Below are positions 33,879-42,866 of a stretch of DNA of 64,000 nucleotides, one piece after another. A program made the translations under genes and the position numbers. Source of the stretch: JBELHR01 sp042091275 (GTDB lineage Bacteria; Bacteroidota; Bacteroidia; Flavobacteriales; Flavobacteriaceae). How positions within the stretch are numbered: the first letter of the stretch is position 1; the number at the start of each line of letters is the position of its first letter. The stretch covers positions 62,001 to 126,000 of the forward strand of contig JBELHR010000002.1 in the NCBI GenBank assembly GCA_042091275.1, written 5' to 3'. The notes under the pieces were generated by a model, which was not told where the DNA came from, did no database searches, and was given only the letters and a program-made list of their open reading frames with translations.

Positions 33879-36281
33879 TTAATTTCTTAAAGGTTTACCG
33901 GTTTTCAACGTGTGCTGAATACGCTCTAAAGTTTTCTTTTCTGTGATCAGAGACATCATTGCTTCGCGTTCCAAGTCCAATAAGTATTGCTCAGAAACGA
34001 AACTAGGTTCAGATAAATCCCCTCCTGCCATAATATAACCGAGTTTATTGGCTATTTTCTGATCGTGTTTAGAGGCGTAATGACCTTGAACTAATGAATC
34101 TGTTCCCACTTGGAACATACCCAATGCCTGTTGACCCAATACCTTTACTTTTTTAGGTGCTGGTTGCAAGTAACCATCGTCTAACATCATCAAAGCATGC
34201 TTCTTAGCAGTGGCAATTTGACGTTTTTCGTTGACTACGACTAGGTCTTTGTTTCTCTTGTAAAAGCCCATTTCAAATGCTTCTTCTGCAGAGGTTGCAA
34301 CCTTTGCCATCGCGATATTTATAAAGTTATCACGCAATCTATTTAATTTTACATCGTCTTTTAAGAAGGCTTCAGAAGCTCTTAAAGTCATCTCCTTTGT
34401 TCCAGCTCCAGCAGGAATTATACCTACTCCAAATTCTACAAGTCCTGTATAGGTCTCAGCAGCTGCAATAACCTTGTCCACGTGCATAGACATTTCACAT
34501 GCTCCACCAAAAGTCATCCCACGAGGAGTCAATAGAGTAGGAGCAGAAGAATATCTCAAGCGCATAACGGTGTCTTGAAATACTTTTATCGCCATATTCA
34601 AATCATCGTATTCTTGCTCAATAGCTAATAGGAATACAACTCCTAAATTGGCACCCACAGAAAAATTAGCTGCTTGATTTCCTAGAATCAAGGCATCGTA
34701 TTCTGTCTCTGCTAAATCCAAACCTTTGTTTACTGCTGCTAAAACGCCACCACCTAGAGTGTTCATCTTAGAGCGGAACTCGACGTTTAGTACACCGTCT
34801 CCTAAATGCTGAATACAAGCATCTGCATTAGACCAAATAGTTTTAGTTTCTCGGATGTTGTCCAATATGATAAAACTGTCTTGTCCAGGAACTTCTTGCA
34901 CTTTTTGTTTTGGGATATCGAAATAGGTCGTTTTCCCTTGATCTACACCATAAAAACTAGTTTGACCACTTTCTATCATTTTGGCAACCCATGGATTTGC
35001 AGAGTAACCTTCTGCCTCCATCATTTTGAGACCTTTCTCAACACCTATGGCGTCCCAGATTTCAAATGGACCGTGCTCCCAGCCGAAACCAGCTTTCATA
35101 GCATCATCTATACGATATAATTCATCTGATATCTCCGGAATTCGGTTAGACGCATATTGAAAGAGCGCACTAAAGGTTTTGCGATAGAACTCTCCAGCTT
35201 TGTCTTTTCCTTTTACCAAAACTTTGAAACGATCTTTTACTTCGCTAATGGTTTTAGTCATTGCAAGAGTTGCAAACTTTACTTTTTGAGAAGGAGCGTA
35301 TTCTAAGGTATCCAAGTTAAGTGCCAGAATTTGCTTTTTACCTTCAGCTGTAACTCCCTTTTTATAAAATCCTTGTTTGGTTTTACTCCCCAACCACTTG
35401 TGCTCCATCATATGTTCGATAAAGTCTGGTAGACCGAATAAATCTAAGGATTCGTCCTTTGGGCAATTCTCTTTTATACCATTTGCTACATGAACTAAGG
35501 TATCGAGTCCCACTACATCTACGGTTCTAAAAGTTGCAGATTTTGGTCTACCGATAACTGGACCGGTCAATTTGTCCACCTCTTCGATACTCATACCCAT
35601 TTCTTTTACGATATGGAAGAGACTCATGATACCAAAAATTCCAATTCTGTTTCCGATAAACGCAGGTGTGTCTTTTGCCAATACAGCAGTTTTACCCAAG
35701 TATTTATCTCCGAACTCCATCAAGAAATCCGTTACTTTTGGATCGCAATCTGGTCCAGGAATAACTTCAAATAATTTTAAATATCTCGGAGGATTAAAGA
35801 AATGCGTCACCGCAAAATTCTTTCTAAAGTCTTCACTTCTTCCTTCGTTCATGAATTTGATAGGAATACCAGAGGTATTACTTGTAATTAAAGTACCTGG
35901 CTTTCGGTACTTCTCTATTTTTTCAAAAACACTTTTCTTGATGTCTAATCTTTCGACTACAACCTCAATAATCCAATCTACATCACCTAAAAGATTTAAA
36001 TCGTCTTCTAAATTCCCAGTTTGAATTCGGTCCGCTAGTGCTTTGGAATAGATTGGGGATGGTTTTGACTTCAAGGAAGCCTGAAGACTTGCGTTTACAA
36101 TGCGATTTCGCACTGCTTTGTCCTCTAAACTCTTTCCTTGAGCTTTTTCTTTATCATTCAGTTCTCTTGGTACAATATCCATTAAGAGTACCTCTAAGCC
36201 AATATTGGCAAAATGACAGGCGATACCAGAACCCATAATACCGGATCCTATAACAGCTACCTTTTTAATTGTTCGTTTCAT
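33879..36281 (-). CDS. fadN: 3-hydroxyacyl-CoA dehydrogenase / enoyl-CoA hydratase, FadN type
   Basis: This 800-residue bifunctional enzyme carries out the two middle steps of beta-oxidation. The NAD-dependent dehydrogenase comes first (AVIGSGIMGSGIACHFANIG at the N-terminus, then TSNTSGIPI and HFFNPPRYLKLFEVI). The enoyl-CoA hydratase fold comes second, from about residue 480 (VLNVEFRSKMNTLGGGVL). This is the reverse of E. coli FadB and matches FadN of Bacillus. A hydratase oxyanion-hole region is seen around ALILGNQAANFSVGANL. It is co-transcribed with fadA and fadE and follows the MarR gene by 14 bases. Confidence 0.94.
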   Translation of the reverse strand: MKRTIKKVAVIGSGIMGSGIACHFANIGLEVLLMDIVPRELNDKEKAQGKSLEDKAVRNRIVNASLQASLKSKPSPIYSKALADRIQTGNLEDDLNLLGDVDWIIEVVVERLDIKKSVFEKIEKYRKPGTLITSNTSGIPIKFMNEGRSEDFRKNFAVTHFFNPPRYLKLFEVIPGPDCDPKVTDFLMEFGDKYLGKTAVLAKDTPAFIGNRIGIFGIMSLFHIVKEMGMSIEEVDKLTGPVIGRPKSATFRTVDVVGLDTLVHVANGIKENCPKDESLDLFGLPDFIEHMMEHKWLGSKTKQGFYKKGVTAEGKKQILALNLDTLEYAPSQKVKFATLAMTKTISEVKDRFKVLVKGKDKAGEFYRKTFSALFQYASNRIPEISDELYRIDDAMKAGFGWEHGPFEIWDAIGVEKGLKMMEAEGYSANPWVAKMIESGQTSFYGVDQGKTTYFDIPKQKVQEVPGQDSFIILDNIRETKTIWSNADACIQHLGDGVLNVEFRSKMNTLGGGVLAAVNKGLDLAETEYDALILGNQAANFSVGANLGVVFLLAIEQEYDDLNMAIKVFQDTVMRLRYSSAPTLLTPRGMTFGGACEMSMHVDKVIAAAETYTGLVEFGVGIIPAGAGTKEMTLRASEAFLKDDVKLNRLRDNFINIAMAKVATSAEEAFEMGFYKRNKDLVVVNEKRQIATAKKHALMMLDDGYLQPAPKKVKVLGQQALGMFQVGTDSLVQGHYASKHDQKIANKLGYIMAGGDLSEPSFVSEQYLLDLEREAMMSLITEKKTLERIQHTLKTGKPLRN

Positions 36282-36295
36282 AGATTAGTTTGCTT

Positions 36296-36730
36296 TTAGA
36301 AAATATCTTTATTTGAAATCAGTTCCTGAATCACTTCAGTTACCTCAAAAAAGTTTTGAATTTGTTCTACATTTAGTTTGTTACTCACAGCCTCGTTAAA
36401 CTGAATTACTTTGGAGCGAGAAATATCTCTTTTCTCAATACCTAATGGAGTTAATTTTATTAAAACACTTCTTCCATCATTTGGGTTTTTCTCTCTATAA
36501 ATAACCCCTCGCTCTTCGAGGTTTTTAAGAATCCTAGACAAACTTGTCGCTTCCATGCCCATAATGGGACCAAGAGAAGTCGAAGGAGTTCCGTGTTCTA
36601 GGTCTATATTTAATAAAACAAAGGCTGCCGACATTGTCGAGTCGTACTGTGCAGCTTGTTCGTTGTACATTTTAGCCACTGCCTGCCAGGTCGCCCGGAG
36701 ATTGTGATCTATCGTTTTGTCTTTGTGCAT
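36296..36730 (-). CDS. MarR-family transcriptional regulator of the fad operon
   Basis: This 144-residue winged-helix regulator has the MarR pattern: a helical dimerisation start, the recognition-helix region STSLGPIMGMEATSLSRILKNLEERGVI, and the wing REKNPNDGRSVLIKLTPLG. As first gene of the fad operon it is the likely repressor or activator of fatty-acid breakdown, with an acyl-CoA as plausible ligand. I choose the ATG at 36730; a TTG two codons upstream is the alternative. A palindrome 20-37 bases upstream (36750-36767) is a candidate operator. Ligand and direction of control are inference. Confidence 0.88.
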   Translation of the reverse strand: MHKDKTIDHNLRATWQAVAKMYNEQAAQYDSTMSAAFVLLNIDLEHGTPSTSLGPIMGMEATSLSRILKNLEERGVIYREKNPNDGRSVLIKLTPLGIEKRDISRSKVIQFNEAVSNKLNVEQIQNFFEVTEVIQELISNKDIF

Positions 36731-36749
36731 AGCCAAATATATAAAAATT

Positions 36750-36767
36750 TATTATGCACGCATAGTA
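36750..36767. promoter_or_regulatory. Palindrome upstream of marR, candidate operator
   Basis: Arms TATTATGC and GCATAGTA flank a central AC; seven of eight positions pair. The 18-base size fits MarR operators. It lies in the 121-base region between the divergent marR-fad operon and the response-regulator operon, closer to marR. Confidence 0.45.
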
Positions 36768-36851
36768 TTTATTTAAAAATTTAATTTATTCGCTATAATT
36801 TGCTTGTGCTGCCAAAAAGCTTTGTTATTTTTAAACTTATATTATATACAT

Positions 36852-38015
36852 ATGAGTAAGATTTTAATTATTGAGGACGAAGCCGCAATTAGACGTGTTT
36901 TGGTTAAGATTATTTCTGAGGAAAGCACAGATTACGAGGTAGACGAGGCAGAAGATGGTCTGGTCGGATTGGAAATGGTCAAAAAGAAGGATTACGATCT
37001 GATTATGAGCGACATTAAAATGCCTAAAATGGATGGTGTTGAGGTTCTCAGCAAAATTAAAGTACTAAAACCAGAAGTTCCTGTAGTGATGATTTCGGGG
37101 CATGGTGATCTCGATACAGCAGTCAATACAATGAGACTTGGTGCTTTTGATTATATCTCAAAACCACCGGATTTAAACCGCTTGCTAAATACGGTTCGAA
37201 ACGCATTAGATCGAAAATCTCTTCAAGTAGAAAACCAAAGACTCAAAAAGAAGGTCAATAAAAAATACGAGATGGTCGGTAGTTCTCAAGGTATGGAGAA
37301 AATAAAGGACTTAATCGAAAAGGTGGCTCCAACGGATGCCCGAGTTTTGATAACTGGACCAAATGGAACAGGGAAGGAGCTAGTGGCGCATTGGTTACAC
37401 GAAAAGTCAGAGCGTCTCAAAGCGCCAATGATTGAGGTGAATTGTGCTGCCATTCCCTCAGAACTAATAGAAAGTGAATTGTTCGGTCACGTTAAAGGAT
37501 CGTTTACCGGAGCGAATAAAGATCGAGCTGGTAAATTTGAAGCTGCGAATAAAGGAACTATTTTTTTAGATGAAATTGGAGACATGAGTCTCTCTGCTCA
37601 AGCAAAAGTACTGCGAGCACTTCAAGAAAATACAATTTCTAGGGTTGGAAGTGATAAGGATATTAAAGTGGATGTCAGAGTAATTGCAGCCACAAATAAA
37701 GATTTGAAAAAAGAAATTGCAGATGGAAATTTCAGAGAGGATTTATACCATCGTTTGGCTGTTATTTTGATTCAGGTTCCTGCCTTGAATGACAGAAGGG
37801 AGGATATTCCTGAGCTGCTGGATTATTTTTTAGGACAAATTATTCAAGACCAAGGAGTGGGAGCGAAGAAGTTTGCCCCAGAAGCGATAGAATTATTGCA
37901 GTCCTATGACTGGACTGGAAATATAAGAGAGTTGAGAAATGTTGTGGAGCGCCTTGTTATTTTAGGTGGAAATGAAATTGATACAAATGATGTTGAAATG
38001 TTTGCTGTAAAATAA
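36852..38015 (+). CDS. Sigma-54-type response regulator lacking a DNA-binding domain
   Basis: This 387-residue protein has a receiver domain (phospho-acceptor D54, acidic pocket E8-D9, K104) and a sigma-54-interacting AAA+ domain. The AAA+ domain has Walker A GPNGTGKE at 169-176, Walker B TIFLDEIGD near 236-244, and the sigma-54 contact loop as GSFTGA (216-221) where GAFTGA is usual. The protein ends at residue 387, just after the AAA+ lid, so the C-terminal Fis-type helix-turn-helix of NtrC (usually 440-470 residues) is absent. It may activate from solution, as FlgR-like proteins do. I use the ATG at 36852 (MSKILIIEDE); an upstream ATG adds 16 unrelated residues. No sensor kinase is adjacent. 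Its stop codon overlaps the murQ start by one base. Confidence 0.9.
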   Translation: MSKILIIEDEAAIRRVLVKIISEESTDYEVDEAEDGLVGLEMVKKKDYDLIMSDIKMPKMDGVEVLSKIKVLKPEVPVVMISGHGDLDTAVNTMRLGAFDYISKPPDLNRLLNTVRNALDRKSLQVENQRLKKKVNKKYEMVGSSQGMEKIKDLIEKVAPTDARVLITGPNGTGKELVAHWLHEKSERLKAPMIEVNCAAIPSELIESELFGHVKGSFTGANKDRAGKFEAANKGTIFLDEIGDMSLSAQAKVLRALQENTISRVGSDKDIKVDVRVIAATNKDLKKEIADGNFREDLYHRLAVILIQVPALNDRREDIPELLDYFLGQIIQDQGVGAKKFAPEAIELLQSYDWTGNIRELRNVVERLVILGGNEIDTNDVEMFAVK

Positions 38016-38827
38016 TGAAGACGAAAAACACGACAGAACAGAGCTCAAATTTTGATAATTTAGAGAAAATGACCAGTCTGGAATTGGTCACTGCCATTAA
38101 TTCGGAAGATCAAAAGATAGCCACTATTATAAAGGAGCAACTTCCTGTTTTGACTAATTTAATCGACGCAGTTTACCAAAAGATGAATGAAGGAGGAAGA
38201 CTTTTTTATATAGGTGCAGGAACTTCTGGGAGACTAGGAGTATTAGATGCATCTGAATGTCCACCCACTTTCGGAGTTTCCTCAGATTTAGTAATTGGAT
38301 TGATTGCTGGTGGAGATAAGGCTTTGAGAGATGCTGTTGAAAATGCAGAGGACGATACCGATCAAGCTTGGAAGGATTTGTCCGAATATAATATATCGAA
38401 AAGAGATGTTCTCGTGGGAATTGCAGCTAGTGGCAAGACACCTTATGTCATCGGGGGAATTAAAGAGGCTAATGCTCACGGTCTAGTTACTGGATGTATC
38501 GTTTGTAATAAAGATTCTCAATTAGCCGAGGTATCCCAGATCCCAGTGGAGTTGGTTGTTGGTCCTGAATTTGTTACAGGTTCTACGCGGATGAAGTCGG
38601 GTACAGCGCAGAAGATGGCTCTCAATATGTTGACTACATCTGTAATGATTAAGCTTGGGCATGTTCAAGGCAACAAGATGGTGGATATGAAATTATCTAA
38701 TGATAAATTAGTAAAGCGAGGCAGTGAGATGGTTGCAGAGGCCCTCCACATTGATCTTTCAAAGGCAAGAACTCTTTTGCTAAAGCATGGTAGTGTTAGA
38801 AAAGCGATAAACTCAAGCTCAAATTAG
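38015..38827 (+). CDS. murQ: N-acetylmuramic acid 6-phosphate etherase
   Basis: This 270-residue SIS-domain enzyme removes the lactyl ether of MurNAc-6-phosphate to give GlcNAc-6-phosphate, so wall sugars can be reused. The signature GAGTSGRLGVLDASECPPTFG region is intact, with the conserved active-site Glu and the phosphate-binding SGKTPY loop; GSTRMKSGTAQKMALNML follows. The usual C-terminal helical domain is shortened: the family is generally near 300 residues. It lies between the response regulator (1-base overlap) and anmK (1 base), so it is one transcript of the recycling operon. Confidence 0.95.
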   Translation: MKTKNTTEQSSNFDNLEKMTSLELVTAINSEDQKIATIIKEQLPVLTNLIDAVYQKMNEGGRLFYIGAGTSGRLGVLDASECPPTFGVSSDLVIGLIAGGDKALRDAVENAEDDTDQAWKDLSEYNISKRDVLVGIAASGKTPYVIGGIKEANAHGLVTGCIVCNKDSQLAEVSQIPVELVVGPEFVTGSTRMKSGTAQKMALNMLTTSVMIKLGHVQGNKMVDMKLSNDKLVKRGSEMVAEALHIDLSKARTLLLKHGSVRKAINSSSN

Positions 38828-38828
38828 T

Positions 38829-39917
38829 ATGGAGTCTCGTTTGGCTATTGGTGCAATGAGCGGAACCTCGCTCGATGGTCTAGATTTGATTTTAGTCGAA
38901 TTTAATTGGCAGAAACATGCCTTAGAGTCGACAATTTCATATCGTATCCTAGACAGTAAAACCGAAGTTTATGACGAGGATTTAAAGGATTCCCTGCGAA
39001 ATGCTTTTTTGATAAACGGATCTGAATTAAAAAAGTTAGACCATGAATTGGGTTGTTTTTTTGGTCGTTGTATCCGGGATTTTATTCAGGGTTTATCTCC
39101 TGAGTTGAGGGATCGAAATATTGACTTTATTGCATCTCATGGACATACCGTTTTTCATAACCCTAAAGAGAAGTATACCTGCCAAATTGGAAATGGTCCT
39201 GAGATTTCGTGGGAGACCGGATTGTTGACCGTAACCGATTTTAGAACTCAAGATGTAGTGATGGGAGGTCAAGGAGCTCCATTGGTTCCCGTTGGGGATA
39301 AACTATTATTTTCTGAATTCGGATCCTGTTTGAATTTAGGAGGTTTTGCAAATATTTCTTTTGATGCAAATTCTCAGAGATTAGCTTATGACATTGTTCC
39401 GGTAAATATTCTTTTAAATTATTTTTGTGAAAAAGACGGACTAGATTTTGATCCGGGAGGCGAAAATGCCCAAAAAGGGAAGATAAATACGAGCTTATTA
39501 CGCGAACTAAATGCGTATTCATTTTACCATAAAACAGGACCAAAATCGTTAGGTAAAGAACAAGTGGAGGATTTTTATATCCCTCTTATCGAGTCTTTCG
39601 ATATGAGTTTTGAGGATAGATTGTGCACAATAGTAGAACATGCAGCAGTTCAGATATCGCAAGTCATAGAACCATTAGCTACAAAAGTTCTGGTTACAGG
39701 AGGTGGAGGTCATAATCATTTTTTGATGGATAGAATTTCCTCAAAATTGCATAAATCTCATTTAGAAAAAGCGGAAACAACACTACTCGAATTCAAGGAA
39801 GCGCTTATCTTTGCTTTCCTAGGTTTGTTGAGAATTCAAGATATAAACAATGTCTTTGCTTCGGTTACTGGAGCGGAACAAGATCACTCTAGCGGAATTA
39901 TTCACAGAGTAAATTAA
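38829..39917 (+). CDS. anmK: Anhydro-N-acetylmuramic acid kinase
   Basis: This 362-residue kinase of the hexokinase/actin fold opens the 1,6-anhydro ring of anhMurNAc and phosphorylates it to MurNAc-6-phosphate, the substrate of MurQ next door. The N-terminal phosphate-binding motif GAMSGTSLDGLDL is intact. The catalytic-base region IDFIASHGHTVFHNP and the second phosphate loop LVTGGGGHNHFL are also present. Length is normal. It lies one base after murQ and is followed within nine bases by the NagZ-like fusion. Confidence 0.95.
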   Translation: MESRLAIGAMSGTSLDGLDLILVEFNWQKHALESTISYRILDSKTEVYDEDLKDSLRNAFLINGSELKKLDHELGCFFGRCIRDFIQGLSPELRDRNIDFIASHGHTVFHNPKEKYTCQIGNGPEISWETGLLTVTDFRTQDVVMGGQGAPLVPVGDKLLFSEFGSCLNLGGFANISFDANSQRLAYDIVPVNILLNYFCEKDGLDFDPGGENAQKGKINTSLLRELNAYSFYHKTGPKSLGKEQVEDFYIPLIESFDMSFEDRLCTIVEHAAVQISQVIEPLATKVLVTGGGGHNHFLMDRISSKLHKSHLEKAETTLLEFKEALIFAFLGLLRIQDINNVFASVTGAEQDHSSGIIHRVN

Positions 39918-39926
39918 TTGCGAATT

Positions 39927-42836
39927 ATGAAGTATACATTTTTTTTGTTTTTAACTCTTGTTCTGTCCTCGGTTTACGGCCAGAATGAAGTTTTTCTCAG
40001 TGGTATAGATTCTTTGGCTCAGGAGCAATGGGTAGATTCTCAAATGGATGACATGTCGATTGATCAAAAGATTGGTCAACTCTTTATGATTGATGTATAT
40101 TCAGATAAGCGTGAGGATATAGAAAAAGTAAAATCTCTTATTGAACAATATCATATTGGAGGGCTTGTGTTCTTCCAAGGAACTGCAGAGCGCCAGGCGG
40201 AACTAACCAATTTGTATCAGACGTATTCGGAGATTCCTTTATTAATAGGTTTTGACGGGGAGTGGGGCTTGGATATGAGGTTAGATAGCACGTTTAAATA
40301 TCCCTTTAATATGACGTTGGGGGCAATTCAAAACGACTTGCTAATTGCCGAGTTCGGCTCTCAAATAGGTAAGCATCACAAGCGTATTGGGATTGACATG
40401 AATTTTGCACCTGTTGTAGATATTAATACCAACCCTAAAAATCCAATTATTGGTAATCGCTCTTTTGGAGAGAACAAATATAATGTCAGTCGAAAGGCTT
40501 CTGCTTTTGTGAAAGGTATGCAAGAGCAAAGAGTTCTCGCAAATGCAAAACACTTTCCAGGTCATGGAGATACCGAATCGGATTCCCACAAGTCCTTGCC
40601 CTTTGTTGGTTTTGATAAAGACAGAATTGAATCTGTTGAATTGTATCCCTATAAAAAATTATTTGTAGAAGGTTTATCTTCGGTAATGGTCGCTCATTTA
40701 AATGTACCTTCTCTGGATTCAACTCCTAGTATACCGAGCTCTTTATCTTATCCAATTGTAACCGAATTGTTACAGGATCAAATGGGATTTGAAGGACTGA
40801 TTATAACCGACGCACTCAATATGAAAGGAGCGTCTAACTACGGAGATTCTAGTAGCGTGGACCTTAAAGCTTTTCAAGCGGGAAACGACATTCTTCTATT
40901 ATCGGAAGATGTTGCGAGAGGAGTTTTAGCGATTCGATCTGCTTTTGATTCTGGACAAATTACAGAATCGCGAATTGACTATTCGGTTAGAAAGATTTTA
41001 AAAGCAAAGTATTGGGCCGGACTTTCCGAATATCGACCTGTGCCTTTGCAAGATGTTCAAAAAGATATTCGTACTCCTTTTGATTATGTTCTTTTGGAAA
41101 AGCTTTTTGAGGAGGCTATAACTTTGGTCAAAAACGAGTCTAGTTCACTTCCAATTGTAAATCTTCAGGCAAAGAGAAGAGCATATATACACTTGGGGGA
41201 TGCTTCTGGGAAAGCATTTTATAAGGCTTTGAACGCATACCAAGATATGCCGGAATTAAATCGATTTGCTGAGGATTTCTCTCAAAAAATTGAACAATAC
41301 GATGAACTCATAATTGGGTATCACAAGGCGGATGACAAGTTTTGGCGATCCTATAAATTCTCGGAAGAGGAGTTGGATTTTTTAGAGAGGATTAGTGAGC
41401 GAAAGGATGTTGTTTTGACGGTCTTTACAAGTCCATATGCTCTTTTAGATTTGTCGGATTTAGGTGATTTTGAGTCTTTGGTGGTAGCCTATCAAAATGA
41501 TGTTGTCGCCCAGAGAGTAACTGCTGAAAAAATATTTGGCGCCAGTTCTTTTAAAGGGAAGCTACCTGTTGGAATAAGTGAAGAGTTTCCTGTGGGAACT
41601 GGGTTGAAAAGTCCAGAACTCGGAAGGCTTTTATATCGTTTACCAGGTTCTGTGGGAGTGGATCCTCAGAAATTAAGTGAGATAGACACCCTTCTTCAAA
41701 GTACTATCGATGAGTCCATGACACCGGGAATAGTAGTTTTGGCTGCGAGACATGGAAAAATATTTTACCATAAATCCTTTGGGTCCCACAGTTACAAAGG
41801 AGAGGTTCCTATGGAAAACCAAACCGTCTTTGATTTGGCCTCTTTGACCAAAGTTTTATCGGGAACTGCGGTTTTGATGCGTGCTACTGAAGATGGTATT
41901 ATTGATTTAGACGATAATCTGGGAAGTGTTTTTCCAGTTTTAAAGGATTCTAATAAAGATAGTTTGATTTTGAGGCAAGCGCTATCGCATTCAGCTGGAA
42001 TAAAGGCGTGGATACCTTATTATATCGAAACTTTAGACAGCGTGACTAGAGTGCCAGATTCTATTCATTACAGCAGTAGTTATTCCGACGAATTTAATAT
42101 TGAGATTACAGATAGTTTGTATTTGTTGTCCTCGTATCGGGATACTATTTACAAGCGAATAGTGGATTCGGAGTTAAGACAAAAGACAGACTATAAATAC
42201 AGTGGACTCTTATTTTATCTTTTGCCTGACTTTACTTTGTCTAATTACGGTCAGGATATGGATGAATTTACTAAGTCCAATTTTTACGATCCTATTGGGG
42301 CTTCTACCTTGGGCTATAATCCATTAGAATCCATTGATCCCAGCATTATAGCTCCTTCAGAAGAGGATGACTATTTTAGGATGGGAAGAGTAAAAGGCAG
42401 AGTTCACGATATGGGGGCAGCAATGATGGGGGGCGTCAGTGGTAATGCAGGACTTTTTGGTTCGGCTATAGATGTCGCAAAAATGATGCAGATGTATCTT
42501 CAGAGTGGGGTTTATGGTGGTAGACGCTATTTTGATGCCTCTACTTTAGATCGCTTTAATAAAAGATATTATTTGGATATCGAAAATAGAAGAGGTTTGG
42601 GATTTGATAAACCACAATTGGAATCGGATGGAGATTCAGAACAACGACCTGTTTCGGCTTTGAGTTTTGGGCATAGTGGTTTTACGGGAACCTATGCTTG
42701 GGCCGACCCGGAGAATGGTTTACTTTATATTTTTCTTTCCAATAGGACTTATCCAGATATGTCAAATTCTAAACTCGTTAAAGAAAATATTAGGACTCGT
42801 GTTCAAGATTTGTTTTACGAGGCCATTATCGACTAA
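39927..42836 (+). CDS. Exported GH3 beta-N-acetylglucosaminidase fused to a beta-lactamase-family serine hydrolase
   Basis: This 969-residue two-domain exported protein has a signal peptide ending near VYGQ. Residues about 25-370 are a GH3/NagZ domain with the catalytic His/Asp loop KHFPGHGDTESDSHKSLP and the nucleophile Asp in IITDALNMKG. A further GH3 C-terminal module runs to about 580. From about residue 595 a serine beta-lactamase/penicillin-binding fold follows, with the SxxK motif in DLASLTKVLSG and a late HSGFTG (KTG-like) box. It should release GlcNAc from muropeptides in the periplasm or at the surface and cut another bond with the second domain; the target is unknown. Such fusions occur in Bacteroidetes. 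I use ATG 39927 (MKYTFF), three codons after a TTG. Confidence 0.92.
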   Translation: MKYTFFLFLTLVLSSVYGQNEVFLSGIDSLAQEQWVDSQMDDMSIDQKIGQLFMIDVYSDKREDIEKVKSLIEQYHIGGLVFFQGTAERQAELTNLYQTYSEIPLLIGFDGEWGLDMRLDSTFKYPFNMTLGAIQNDLLIAEFGSQIGKHHKRIGIDMNFAPVVDINTNPKNPIIGNRSFGENKYNVSRKASAFVKGMQEQRVLANAKHFPGHGDTESDSHKSLPFVGFDKDRIESVELYPYKKLFVEGLSSVMVAHLNVPSLDSTPSIPSSLSYPIVTELLQDQMGFEGLIITDALNMKGASNYGDSSSVDLKAFQAGNDILLLSEDVARGVLAIRSAFDSGQITESRIDYSVRKILKAKYWAGLSEYRPVPLQDVQKDIRTPFDYVLLEKLFEEAITLVKNESSSLPIVNLQAKRRAYIHLGDASGKAFYKALNAYQDMPELNRFAEDFSQKIEQYDELIIGYHKADDKFWRSYKFSEEELDFLERISERKDVVLTVFTSPYALLDLSDLGDFESLVVAYQNDVVAQRVTAEKIFGASSFKGKLPVGISEEFPVGTGLKSPELGRLLYRLPGSVGVDPQKLSEIDTLLQSTIDESMTPGIVVLAARHGKIFYHKSFGSHSYKGEVPMENQTVFDLASLTKVLSGTAVLMRATEDGIIDLDDNLGSVFPVLKDSNKDSLILRQALSHSAGIKAWIPYYIETLDSVTRVPDSIHYSSSYSDEFNIEITDSLYLLSSYRDTIYKRIVDSELRQKTDYKYSGLLFYLLPDFTLSNYGQDMDEFTKSNFYDPIGASTLGYNPLESIDPSIIAPSEEDDYFRMGRVKGRVHDMGAAMMGGVSGNAGLFGSAIDVAKMMQMYLQSGVYGGRRYFDASTLDRFNKRYYLDIENRRGLGFDKPQLESDGDSEQRPVSALSFGHSGFTGTYAWADPENGLLYIFLSNRTYPDMSNSKLVKENIRTRVQDLFYEAIID

Positions 42837-42866
42837 ATATTGTAGTTTTACAAAAAATAATGGGAC

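Noticed and set aside
35572..36024. A 150-codon plus-strand frame inside fadN
   Set aside because: It is antisense to the conserved dehydrogenase domain and has no family resemblance.
36734..36741. A TATATTTG (-7 like) box on the minus strand at the marR start
   Set aside because: It overlaps the alternative TTG start and is three bases from the ATG, so a transcript from it would begin inside the gene.
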